A stretch of 64,000 nucleotides of DNA from Takakia lepidozioides (lineage: Eukaryota; Streptophyta; Takakiopsida; Takakiales; Takakiaceae). A program made the position numbers and the translations under genes. The notes under the pieces are model-generated. The model saw only the letters and a list, made by a program, of their open reading frames with translations. It had not been told where the DNA came from and searched no databases. Below, one piece after another: positions 13,201 through 24,033 of the stretch; positions within the stretch are counted from its first letter, which is position 1; every line of letters begins with the position of its first letter. The DNA is taken from positions 61,981,053 through 62,045,052 of the forward strand of contig CM060732.1 of NCBI GenBank assembly GCA_030704615.1. Direction: 5' to 3'.

Positions 13201-13904
13201 TCATCTCTTTTCTCCGCCCCCCCATCCCTTCCCCATTGTCCCCATCAACCAGGGTTGATATTACCCTAGGCCCAGTGAGTATGCCTCACGCTCTGGCACT
13301 TCCCAAAATGAATCTCCCGAAAAAAATTCGGCTACAGGTTACAGTCTCTCCCGAGAAACAACCCAACATTGTGCAGGATTTTTAAAGTGTCGTTCCTCTA
13401 GATGGCTAAAAATGAGAGGGGCGAATTCATGAGGCGTTTGGTAAGAGATAGTGACTTCAAGCTACAAGATCATCCATTGGTGGAGAGAATGGTGAAGAAT
13501 TTACTAATTGCAGGGCTAATGCGAAGGAACCACACAAGACTTCGAGTGTGATTCTAGACCATCACTTTCTCAAATCGCCAAGAATTGGAAAGAATCTGGT
13601 GAAGTAGTACAAAATTGAGCTATGACAGAGACATAACAGGAAAATTAGAGAAGAAAAGGTGATGACGATGATTTGACGAAGAAAAGACGAAGAAGAAGAG
13701 AACCTGGATGCCTTCACTTTCCAGAGGCTTAGATGCACTTTCGAGGACTGCGAGGCGCCGTCCCATGAGCACAAGATGAGCACCATGTCGACCAAACTGG
13801 TGGGCGACTTCGTATCCGATACCCGAGCCTCCCCCTGTGATCAGTGCCACTTTGCCTTGCAAAATGGCCTTCGAAAATGGTGACTCTGGCATCTCTGTCT
13901 TCAT
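10203..13904 (-). CDS. Peroxisomal 2,4-dienoyl-CoA reductase-type short-chain dehydrogenase (SDRB-like)
   Basis: Five exons on the minus strand: 13904-13704, 12241-12082, 11611-11436, 11071-10847, 10367-10203. All are GT-AG and in phase, giving 308 residues. The protein ends in ASKL, a type 1 peroxisomal targeting signal. The Rossmann cofactor motif TGGGSGIG is at residues 23-30, followed by LDILVNGAAGNFLAPAE, ISATLHYGATWYQ and INGVAPGPI, all typical of plant peroxisomal 2,4-dienoyl-CoA reductase. These NADPH enzymes reduce dienoyl-CoA so that unsaturated fatty acids can finish beta-oxidation. The classical YxxxK tyrosine is replaced (ASAAK), as I expect for this subfamily. An in-frame ATG at 13961 would add 19 residues; I prefer 13904 because the family starts just before the SPF-type segment. 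The gene looks intact. Confidence 0.93.
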
Positions 13905-13989
13905 CTTCCTTCCTCGCACTAATCTTGTGAACCCACTCTCCCTCCCGTCACAACGATGCAAGCGAGAGCGAGTCCATGGATCCGTCTGA

Positions 13990-14045
13990 CCTCAGATCAG
14001 ATTCACTGCTCCGTATAAATAACTACGAGTATACGTATTTCGCTG
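13990..14045 (-). promoter_or_regulatory. Possible TATA element of the SDR gene
   Basis: Read on the minus strand, TTATTTATACGG lies about 50 bases upstream of the longer possible start (13961) and about 110 upstream of the preferred one. It is the only TATA-like motif in this position. Motif-based only. Confidence 0.3.
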
Positions 14046-14150
14046 TCTTTGTACCCTTCCTAACGGTAATGATACCTTCCTTATAAATCTACTAAGTTTT
14101 TACTTTTGCATCTCCACAGACTACATATGTCTACTAACTTACAAAAGCAA

Positions 14151-14298
14151 GGTTTTTTTTTTTTTTTTTTTTTTTTTGAGAAAGGGACAGAAGCCCTGTT
14201 GATCAAATTTAAATAAGAAGGAGTTACACTGGCGTGGAAAAAATAACCACTTTGGGGGGGGGGGCGCGTAAGGCTTACTAAGGGGGAACTTCCCCGGA
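14151..14298 (-). mobile_element. Short retroposon with poly(A) tail, copy 1
   Basis: On the minus strand the element runs from the GGGAAGTTCCCCC block through a C-run to TCTGTCCCTTTCTC and then a long A-tail (seen as T-run 14154-14177 on the plus strand). A nearly identical copy lies at 17736-17887. A poly(A)-tailed sequence of about 130 bases with no coding capacity fits a SINE or a retroposed transcript. I see no tRNA-type A or B box in it. Confidence 0.6.
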
Positions 14299-14402
14299 AC
14301 CATAGCGAACATGCTAAGGGAAAGGGGCAAGGAAACTGAAAGAGATGACTTTGAGAAGGAGGGGTCAAGAGAGTGGTGCGAGGGGGCTGAGAGAGATGTG
14401 GT

Positions 14403-14421
14403 GGGGGGGGGGGGGGGGGGG
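14403..14421. repeat. Poly-G run
   Basis: Nineteen consecutive G residues, close to another G-run at 14257-14264. Such runs are error-prone, so the exact length is doubtful. Confidence 0.8.
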
Positions 14422-15580
14422 AGATTAGAAGCAAGGATTCATGGTAGGGAAGTAGACAATGTCAGGAAAAAGCAATGAGCTAAGTCTTGAAAAAGACTTG
14501 AAACCAGCAGGGGATGTCAGGGGATGGTGGTAGTAGATTTTGAGTGTGCTGCAACTCGGAACCGTCGCAGAGGTGAATGCAGATGCCAGACTTCTAGAAC
14601 ATTAGTTGCACGCGGAATTTGGGGGCTCTAGCACGTTTAGGGGAGAGTATCCCTTTTTCACCGAGTATGCAAAGAAAAGGGTCTTTTTCTTATCCATCCA
14701 TCTCCACTCCCCGGGATCGAATTGCAGGTCTACCAGTGGGCAGCTCAAAAACTAGGTGAGGTTTTCTTGTCTTGCCCATTGGGTCTCCATGCCTTGCGGG
14801 GGCAGCAGGTTTGGGTTGCCCAGATTATCTAGAACTCTGATGTGAAAGAGGTCAGCTTTATCTACTTCCATTCTTCCTTGATACTGAAGAAGACCTTCCC
14901 CATCTGCCGAGAATCCCAGACCTGTTGCTCTAACACCTTGGCAGGCTGTGGCAAGTTTCAGAGTAACTTGAAACCAATCTTATGATTATTGAAATTAAAT
15001 ACCATAGTATAGGGGCAATTTTGACACAAATTTTAAATTTCAAAGATTGTTCAAAATTTTGGAAATTGATTTTGTGAAATTAAATAACTTTGTGAATGAT
15101 AATAAAATATCTTTGAGAATATTCCATATGTCGAATTGGAATTCCCAAAATAAAATAAATATTTGACAGATGGCTGTCGATCTTGCCAAGGTACTATGGT
15201 AAATAAATTTTGTGTATTTTTATTTTCTAATTTTTCGGTTCGGCAAGGGCAGGCTTTTGAGCCCCTTCACTGAGGAGGACGGACACTTCCATGGATTTTT
15301 CTCCGGACAACATGAGAGAAAAGGTGGATGATTTTAGTTGAACATTTGTCTGGTCGACCATGAAATCACCGGACAGCAGAATGTGAAGGCATTGGGGTTT
15401 TCAGGTCTGGGATGTCTTCAAAGACAAAATTCCTTTTTGGATAGCATTACAGGGGGTCCTATAACCAAATTGGAGTGAGCAAGGGGACCTATTAGATGGG
15501 GCGGGCAGTGACCCACCCCCTTTAGACTACAAGAAATTTGGAGGACCTCCTCATTAAATTTTCCTTGACATTTTAAAGGA
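14422..15580. other. Gene-free stretch
   Basis: Mixed then AT-rich sequence. Open frames are short and without recognisable motifs. I see no RNA gene or clear element. Confidence 0.4.
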
Positions 15581-15740
15581 GAGGATACCCCACAGGGAAC
15601 AGTTTCCTGTGGTTGGATCACTGTTCCCTGTGGGGTATCCTCATGTGGGGTACCCCACAATTTTGTTTGTATTTATCGTGCCATTAAAAAGCAGAAATCA
15701 TCGGAATGCACCCCATCAGCTCCCTCGGAGTGCATTCCGA
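15581..15740. repeat. Cluster of perfect hairpins (foldback)
   Basis: The 23-base arm at 15581-15603, starting GAGGATACCCCACAGG, is repeated as an exact reverse complement at 15620-15642 around a 16-base loop. Immediately after it, TGTGGGGTACCCCACA (15645-15660) is a perfect palindrome sharing the same core. A further stem follows at about 15699-15738, where TCGGAATGCAC pairs with GTGCATTCCGA. The function is unknown; a MITE-like foldback or small-RNA precursor are the obvious options. Confidence 0.75.
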
Positions 15741-17735
15741 AATGCAGAATACACCGGCCATTAGATTTTTTATTTTTTTAAATTGGCATTTCTTTACGCA
15801 AGGGAACTCCCCTCGTGTGGGGCATTCCCGGATTTTCTTGACGGAGGTTCACACTGAGGTCCTAAGAATTAAGATTTTATATAAATTGTCAAAATGGCCA
15901 GTATGCAAATAGTTTTGGGGTCATTTGTGTAGGAGAAGGAGAGAGTTATTATGTTTGAGATCAGGGTGTTAAGAATTTTATTTTATTTTTTAGAAAAAAG
16001 TCTAAACTTGAAGCCGTATATTTATTTATTTAACAGGGGACGGCGCCCTGAAATTTTATTAAAAAATAGCGAGGAAAAAATAACCTCGGAGAAACAACTA
16101 TATTTTGGATATAGCATATTATGTGTATATCTTCATATTATATTATGTCCTCATTCATAACTTATCACCTGCCTTTTTGGCAATGAGGGGGAAAACAAAA
16201 TGGATTGTGGGAGTAGAACACATAAAGAACATGAGGAACCTCTGATCACTTGGGATATTATCATTTGATCTATGAATAGATGAATATACATATGGCAATC
16301 AGCCATCATTATAAACATAAGGAGCATGTGCCCAGCTGGACCCACTCCAGGTATAAGCATACATACTAATGTAATCACTGCTGAAGGAAGGAAAAATGAG
16401 TGCAACATGTGCCCAACTGGGAACTAAAAACTTTCATGTTCCCATTAAGTCTCATGGGAACAACCCATGATATAAGTTTAAGGGCACTTTGGCCAACTTG
16501 ATGCGTAGTCCCTACCTTGACGGGCAGGGCCAATAAATTGTCAAAGTTTTTGACTAGGTGGGCCAATACTTATTCCGTGGGGGATGAAAAATGCCAACAA
16601 TCTCTTGCAATCTGAATTGAATTATGTTCAACAATCTATTATGAATTTAAATTTAGTCTACAACTGCTGACAATGACACGTGTCAATCATATATCAAGAA
16701 TATGAATGTCACCTACTACATTTGGGGGCTTTATAGGTGATTTTAATGGCTTAGCTATGATAATGGGCCCCCCCACCATAAGTTTGATCCAAGGCAATCA
16801 TGCTAAACAACCTCCATTATACCCTTCTCAACAAGCTATATGGCAAAACATATGAAAACCTTGCAATGAAATTGCGCAGGTCTCAGATTTATTTATTTTT
16901 AAATCAATTCTAATGGTTTTAATAGGGACTCATTTGTGTGTCGGTGAAGGTGTCTCAAATCTGTCTCAGGCAAAGTAATTGCAATTTTGAGCCCACCCTC
17001 ATAGCATAATGATCAACTACCCTCTTACCAAATGTATTCGGCTACGATCTATAGCCACATGTATTGTTTGCAGCAAAATAAACATGACTCCACGTACTAG
17101 TAGTTTTTTTCTCTTGGCATAATCAATGTGCCGTTCAATGTCGCCAAAAGTAGAAAGTTATTTTGTGATTACTGATGGTGCTACGTCTACATACATCATT
17201 GTCTAATCACACTCGTGTAGTATAACACACTAGAAATCCATGCTACGTCATTAATAGCCCCCATAACCCAAAGTTCTTTTGAGAGAGTGTGTGTGAGGGT
17301 TAGTGTGGTTCCCAGCTAGCGGGGCTAAATTGGCTTGATTTACGCATAGTAATAGATTTGTTAATTACACTTGGAAAGACTAGGGTTGGTGATCCTTAAT
17401 GTGTTTTGATTTTGAGTTGAGAGTACATACATTGTATATCTTGGAGTGTATTATCTGTCTTCTATTAAGATGAGCATAAGGTTCTACACATTCTAAGGCG
17501 CCTTATCGTCATCTCATTTGGTTTTTGGGAGGTCCAATTAAATAAAGTTTCAACAAAATATAAAATAAATGTAGTAAATAGATCAATCATAAATAGCTAA
17601 AGACTATTGCAGTTAACCATGACTAAACATAGGACATGGCCAAGAGACATAAAGTGCTAGCAATCTTATAAGCCCAACCACCAAAATCCGAGACATTTTG
17701 ACCTTGTTACCCTCACCACAGATCTCAGCTCACAA
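15741..17735. other. AT-rich gene-free stretch
   Basis: Long AT-rich sequence with only short accidental open frames. I see no domain, RNA gene or clear terminal repeats. Confidence 0.4.
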
Positions 17736-17887
17736 TTTTTTTTATTTTTTTTTTATTTTTTTGAGAAAGGGACAGAAGCCCTGTTGATCAAATTTAAATA
17801 AGAAGGAGTTATACTGGGGTGGAAAAAATAACCACGGGGGGGGGGCGGGGGGGCGCGTGAGGCTTACTGAGGGGGAACTTCCCCGGA
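17736..17887 (-). mobile_element. Short retroposon with poly(A) tail, copy 2
   Basis: Same sequence and orientation as the copy at 14151-14298, with only a few substitutions (for example TTACACTGGC versus TTATACTGGG) plus differences in the G-run and tail. The high identity implies recent insertion or local duplication. Confidence 0.6.
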
Positions 17888-18582
17888 CAAATTGCCGTGT
17901 CGATTGGAGAAGATGACCACCTCGGTAGTCCCTCCAGATGACACTATTTGTATGGTTGGATTTTGTTAAAATCCAGGGCCGTATGGGCAGTTTTAAGTAA
18001 AATGGCTTTCCAGGGCTAAAGAAGTATAAAAATCAACTCAAATGGGATAACAAATGGCAAGGATAAAGCTTCAACAGAAAAACAATGTGCTAGAAAAAAA
18101 TTTGGGCTGAGCGTATAATCTAGATAGAAATGAAGTCTTCAAAATCTAGTGTCTTTCTTATACAAATAGACATCAAGTAGCGTCATGGTTGCAACTTATA
18201 GATGCCCTACTCTGCAAATATTGTTGGCATGATCTAGTAATCATTTACAGACTTTGTTTGAAGAAATATTTATTATCGTGCACAAATCCTACAAGAAGAA
18301 CCTGACTATTGATTAAGTCATTTTATTGACCATTTTACCAAGCCTAGAATCAAACAACAATAAACCTACGATTTGTTGACCTCCCACTGATCAATTACCA
18401 AAACATTAAACCATGTTTATCTATTAGCTCATGCCATTGTCTTTGACTCACTTTGATGTGCAACTCTTTGAAATGAAATGAATGAATGAATGACCACTCT
18501 TTGGAACATCCATAACATAATCACTTCAACCTGAACTCATGGGAAGAAACTTGTCTCTTGAGCCTCAAGTCTATTGTAGATT

Positions 18583-18870
18583 TTGCACTATATTAAGGGA
18601 TATTATGCAAGAGCTTTTCGCAAAATGAATGCATCTAGACATTCAATTGTTTGTTCAATGGACACAATTCGCCATTGGTTTGATTCATCAAATTTTGACA
18701 GGGATGTAGTCACATTAAGAGAAAACAACGCGCTAGACGTAGCTTTGTTAGTTATGGTTGCTTATGGGCTGAAGTACGAAGTCAAGATTTTATTTTTTTT
18801 ATTTTTATGTCTATTTTCGTTGGCTCTATGTGATCCGTATTGTTTGAGACTTGGCTTAGGTTCTTTGTGA
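18583..18870 (+). other. Unidentified open frame of 95 codons
   Basis: The middle of this frame looks coding-like (SIVCSMDTIRHWFDSSNFD, then VVTLRENNALDVALLVM), while its end is a run of phenylalanine and leucine from a T-rich tract and is not credible. DVALLV resembles the strand bearing the catalytic aspartate in trypsin-like proteases, and a protease-like serine motif lies 1 kb downstream (19549-20062). The two could be remnants of one gene, but that is speculative. Confidence 0.25.
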
Positions 18871-19548
18871 GGTCTGCTTCTTCCAATTTAGTTGGTAAAT
18901 TCTCAGCTGAAGCGTTCTCTATTTATGAAGTTTTTCTCAAACTGTTGTATCATTCAATTTGTTTCTTCTTTTGAACTTTTGGTCACGGGGTGATTTCTCT
19001 ATTGTTAGTCTCGTGGTAGGTCAATTGAGTGGTTTTTTTTTTAATTTTTTTTAATTTTTTTAAAAATTATAAATAATTATTTATTTATTTTTATACATTT
19101 TTAGTAATTGGGTTCTGTCCCTTTTGTGGGAAATCTCATTGGCCCAAAATGGATTCAGCAAACAAAAGAACACTAGAGATATATACTTGAACATGTAAAA
19201 TGTAAATCTATACATATGAACATGTTTCAGCAATACTATTCTTTCATGTAGACATGTCACTTAGAGAGTCATGCATTTCATTTATGTTTTTCTCGCCTAG
19301 ATGACGTCGTTTACCTCGTACTCCCCGACTATATAGGTACCGTCCTCCACTTGAGCTTCATCGGGCCGATAATCTAAACATCCGGGACGAGAACGATAGA
19401 AGGTTGTCATATTCAAGCATATGACCTTGAAAGATCTTGCTGTTTGTTGTCTTCTGGACGAGGAACCCGTCCAAAGGAAACCACCTTGGAATAGAAAACT
19501 CTGGTGCACCTACATGATTACACTAGATGATCACATCAAGGATAATAC

Positions 19549-20062
19549 TTGATTTCTCAATACACCAACCATCAAGTCTATCTAGAATTTGGACAAACCC
19601 TATCAGCTTTTGTAGAGAGTACAAGAACTGAAATTGAGTGTCATGTTGCTTTCCTCAGTGAAGCCCTAGATCTCGTTTTCCTAAGACCCGAACAGTTTGT
19701 AAAAGCCCCGAGCCAGGAGTGTTTGCTTGCGGGTGGTGTAGAGTACATAATGTTGGGGCAATCCCTGGACCAGCAAGGGAATCTTGCTGTAAGGAGGGGA
19801 AACCAATAGTACAACCTTCATTTTGGGACAGATCAAAGGGTCATCCGGCTGCAACGACGGCGACAGCGGGGCATGTCTCTTTTCTTTTCCGGATGGGAGC
19901 TTCATAGGGATGAATTTAGGGAACGATCGCACTCCAATTTCACTTGAAACTACCCTAGGTACATTCGGGAGTCGAAGAGCACCCCGAAATCAAATCATCA
20001 ACTCTGCATTTTTGAGGCTCCTAGCATTGAATTTACCCAAACAAGTCCCCCAAGTATTATGA
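19549..20062 (+). pseudogene. Trypsin-like serine protease remnant
   Basis: Two overlapping frames carry protease-like sequence. 19549-19809 includes ECHVAFLSEALDLVFLRPEQ, resembling the region around the catalytic aspartate. In another frame, 19823-20062 includes GCNDGDSGACLF then DGSFIGMNLG. GDSGA is the catalytic-serine motif and the following strand is like that in plant trypsin-like peptidase domains. A frame change between the halves and the absence of a clear histidine motif upstream point to a decayed gene. It could instead be exons of a real gene whose introns I failed to place. An opposite-strand frame at 19297-19509 is unassigned. Confidence 0.4.
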
Positions 20063-20499
20063 GGCTTTAATATCATAGGGATGGAGACACCACTTGAAAG
20101 GCGAAGTCTCGGGAAGTTACTTTCACAATTGCCAGCAAATTGGGATGGATGTCTAGAAGGAATTCAAGCCCTTCCAATTGAGCACTATAATATTTTCTCT
20201 TGTTCTTTTGTTAGTACAGTTTGGTTTTGTTTCCTGACAGTTTTGTGCAACGTAGAAACTACTAAACTATTCAATTCGTCGTCCACCTTTTAAACTTGAA
20301 TAATTACAGAATATGACGGTCCTATGTGCTATGGGCTTCCTAAGGGTATTGACATTATAATATATATGCAGAAAGGTCAGGTGCGTCAGATTCAACAACA
20401 CCCATTGTCTTTCCTTTGTATTACATATATGAATTTTTTTTACTAACAGAAGGGAATAAGACATAAGTCACTTTGTTTGTAGCTTTATTCAAATGATCT

Positions 20500-21700
20500 C
20501 AAGAACGAGAGACAAAACGTATAAACACACGTGGACTCCTTTTGCGTAAAATGGGCCGACATCTTTTACTTTAGAAATGGTGGACATTGTAATCTCAAAT
20601 TATGTGGTGGACTCTTTGGAACTTTATAACTTGCCCAACATCAATAGCAATAGACCAAGATATTAATCGGTGGCACTTGAAAGAATCGCAATTAGAAGAC
20701 AAATGTTGATGTTGAATATCAAACCGACTCTTTGGTAGAGATGTTCAAGAACTGTTTTGCTCATCTTTCACAAGGTTCCAAATTGGTTGTTACTCTCAGT
20801 GGTTCTAATATCTTGATTATGGTCACTGAATTCCAAATCTGGCTTCAATTGGAGTTGATCCAGTCACTCAAATCTTAAAAAATTGCCAAAAAATGCTATG
20901 ATCAACTCTATTTTAATTATATGTGTACTGTTTGTTTTCCATGGACAAACTTGCACCAAATGCAAGGACCCGACTTATGAGGAGATCTTCTGCCCCCTGC
21001 CACTCCATTTCGTGAGCCCAGCAAAAAATATTGCCTTCACAATTCACATTGCTCAGTCCTTGACTAGTGATGCATAAACCGACTCAAGTATTTATTTGAC
21101 AGCCTCCACATGATGAGAGCAGAGGAAGTGTATTCATGTTGATTGTTGTGGACTGACAAAGCTTGTAAATTAACAAACTTCAAGTTCAAGAGTAACGAAG
21201 GGGGGATTCTGTTTAGACAAACTAATAGGGCGGGAGACAAAAGCGCGAAAGACGCTGATTAGGTCTATGTTAGCAGAGTTGTACTTGCTCATCCTAAACC
21301 TAATGAATGTACCAACCCCCCCCCCCGGACCGAGGCCATTCTGTTGGGGGAGCCAGCTGCAGTCACCACCGCCTGTTAGAATTTAGTGAAAACTCTACAG
21401 CTAGGTCCTCCGACAGAATGGCCTCACTGCGCCGTTCCTAAGTGTAAAGGGACATGGCATGGGAATTCCTCCTTTATGACTCTAACATACAAAGGAATGT
21501 TTATATATATGACGCCTGACAGAGCTAGCGTAAATAAGAGCCTCTTCCCCTTGTGGGTACTACAAAGGAAAAATCAGCATCAACCTTTTAGGTCGGAGCT
21601 AGTTTAGCATAGATGACCATATAGTCCATTAGTCGTCATACTTTTTTTTTGCTACCGACAATACAATTACAAATATATATATATATATATATTATTAATG
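20500..21700. other. Gene-poor stretch with one small signal-peptide-like frame
   Basis: The only frame worth naming is 20883-21077 (64 codons). It begins with a hydrophobic segment (SILIICVLFVFHG) followed by a cysteine-containing stretch; this could be a secreted peptide fragment or chance. A C-run at 21317-21326 and an AT microsatellite near 21675-21692 are present. Confidence 0.25.
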
Positions 21701-21719
21701 TTATTTAATAAAAAAAAAC

Positions 21720-22560
21720 ATTAAAACCGGTTGAAACCAGTGTTGACCGGGTACCATGTTTTGAGCCCTCTTCCGGTCCCGGTTATAGCCTACTCTTTGA
21801 AAAAAATGGAGGGCGAGGGCAGGGTACGGTATACCAATAGGTTTAAAAAACATCTCGCTTACAGGTTCTCATTAAACACATGAATTTTTTTTTTGTCCGG
21901 TTCTCAATCTACCGGTTATGTCATCTTAAAAAATGTCGGTTCCATGGTACCGGCCCTTATGGGATTCATCCATTTTTTTTTTTAAAAACTTTTTCTAGAC
22001 TTTTTGTGTATGTATGTAAAACTACACAAAGAGGGCTGTGGCCTGGTGGTAAGCCACTCGTGTCTCGTGTGTTGGCCTGTGGATCTGATTTTCAAATGTT
22101 CAACCCCTGTCATCTATCTCTGGGGCCTCTGCCCTTGTAATACAATAAGCTTACAGCTTACAACTATTATTTTAGCCAAATGCCCAACTAATTAATTTCC
22201 TATCTACTTGGACATTCTCCCTAACCATTGTAAATGTATTGTAACTAGTAAGACATAACATTCCCCTCAGGATCTGTCCATCTGTAATGTTCTTAATTAC
22301 CATCACCAACCCCCTACATGACTTGTATTATCTAGAACCGCCTCTACGACATCCACATTTGTTCCAAATCTTGCTCCAGGTATAACATCCTTACAATCGC
22401 GATGCCGGTTCTCTAGCCGGTTAGGAAGCTCGATGGCTTTTGCCGGTTAGGAAGCATAGCCGGTTCCTACGGGGGGCTACACTTTCCGGTTGTGCATATG
22501 TGCATAACCGGCAAATAACCGCCGGATATGCATGTCCAGATGCCATACCCGACCAACACT
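21720..22560. repeat. CCGGTT/AACCGG-rich patch (possible non-autonomous DNA transposon)
   Basis: CCGGTT or its complement occurs many times, in both orientations, densest at 21725-21785, 21895-21955 and 22400-22520. Near 22489-22514 the motif forms a short palindrome around TGCATATGTGCA. Subterminal arrays of short transposase-binding motifs in both orientations are typical of hAT-type elements. I cannot define the termini. Confidence 0.4.
22015..22165 (+). mobile_element. tRNA-derived SINE-like sequence
   Basis: GTGGCCTGGTGGTAAGCCAC resembles a polymerase III A box, and ATGTTCAACCCCTG, about 50 bases on, fits the B box (GTTCRANNC). The spacing is like that in tRNA-derived SINEs. It lies inside the CCGGTT-rich patch. 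Confidence 0.45.
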
Positions 22561-22561
22561 A

Positions 22562-24030
22562 GTTGAAACTTCGTTTTCTTCCTTTGACGTTTTTTCTTCT
22601 TTTGTTATTGGATTTATGTCTTGTCTTTCTTGCTTTCTTTCTTTCTTTCTTGCAGGGTTTATCGACTACTCTTTGTGAATTTTATTGACATAAAGGTCAA
22701 ATTTGCATGAGTTCTATTTGAAAATCACCTCTATAGTGATTTAAGACGGTTTGTCAAAGTTGGATGGGGAATTACAGCGATGATCCAAAAACTTAAGGTT
22801 TGTAATTACAAGCCTTGTCAGTCCGCAACAATCAACATGAATGCACTTCCTCTGCTGTCATGTGGAGGCTCTCAAACAAATACTTGAGACGGTTTGTGCA
22901 TCACTAGTCAAGGACTGATCAATGTGAATTGTGAAAGCAAGTATTTCTACATGTCTTACTTTTCATTATTTGCTCAAGGTGGTTGTATAGTGTATTACAA
23001 CAAGATAATGCCCACCCCTGAAAAAGGGCAGTAGCCGCAAGGCGAAGTGGCTCTTAGTTACACCGGCTTCGGCGGGAGTCTTCTTCTTATTACAACAAGC
23101 TACAACAAATGCAGTGTAACACATATACGCTCGAATCGTTCCCCCGTAAATTAATTTCCATTAGTTGAGCATTTGAGCTACCTTAATTTGCTAGTAATTA
23201 AAACTTTAAAACTTTAAAACTGGTTGAAATGTTTTCTTCCTTTGACGTTTCTTCTTCCTTTGTTATTGGATTTATGTCTTGTCTTTCTTGTTTCTTTGTT
23301 TGTTTCTTGCACTTGGAAAGAGGGTTTATCGACTCCACTTTGTGAATTTTATGGACATAAAGGTCAAATTTGCATGAGTTCTATTTGAAAATCACCTCTA
23401 TAGTGATTTAAGACAGTTTGTCAAAGTCGGATGGGAAACTACAACAAGGCCTTGACCCTTAGACAATCCCTTGAGCAGTAGTTGCTTTTGGGCTGTTTTT
23501 TGGCTCTGGTTTTGTTTCCAGGTTAGTTAATTACAAGCCTTATCAGTCCGCAACAATCAACATGAATGCACTTCCTCTGTTGTCATGTGAAGGCTCTCAA
23601 ATAAACACTTGAGACGGTTAGTGCATCGCTAGTAGTCAAGAACTGAGCAATGTGAATTGTGAAGAAGTCTTTCTACATGTCTTACTTTTCATTATTTGCT
23701 CAAGGTGGTTGTATTGTGTATTACAATAAGCTACAACAAATGCACATATACATGCTCGGATGATTTCCCCGTAAATTAATTTCCATTAGTATGAGGGTAT
23801 GAGCTACCTTAATTTGCTAGTAATTAAAACTTTAAAACCGCTTGAAATGTTTTCTTCCTTCACGTTTCTTCTTCCTTTGTTACTGGATTTATGTCAAGTT
23901 GTCTTTCTTGCTTTCTTTGTTTCTTTCTTGCACTTGGAAAGAGGGTTTATCGACTGCTCTTTGTGAATTGTATTGATATAAAGATCGAATTTGCACGAGT
24001 TGTATTTTGAAAATCACCTCTACCATAGGT
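22562..24030. repeat. Tandem array of about 650-bp units (2.3 copies)
   Basis: The block beginning near TTTTCTTCCTTTGACG recurs at about 22574, 23231 and 23847 (periods about 658 and 618). Each unit contains TTTATCGACT, TGTGAATTTTATTGACATAAAGGTC-like sequence, a CTTTCTTT microsatellite, TCAGTCCGCAACAATCAAC and CATTATTTGCTCAAGGTGG. The third unit stops early, near 24020. No coding frame is shared by the units. Confidence 0.8.
22993..23099. mobile_element. Small structured insertion with 12-bp target-site duplication
   Basis: In the first unit of the tandem array an 83-base segment (23005-23087) is flanked by direct repeats TATTACAACAAG (22993-23004 and 23088-23099). The second unit has a single TATTACAATAAG at the same place, which serves as an empty site. 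The insert can form three consecutive stem-loops (GCCC...GGGC, AGCC...GGCT, CCG...CGG) and ends in TCTTCTTCT. It looks like a very short SINE or a retroposed structured small RNA. I do not recognise the family. Confidence 0.7.
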
Positions 24031-24033
24031 TCA

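Noticed and set aside
22562-24030. CRISPR-like or regular short-spacer array
   Set aside because: The repeats are long imperfect tandem units with no short direct repeats and unique spacers, and the DNA is eukaryotic.
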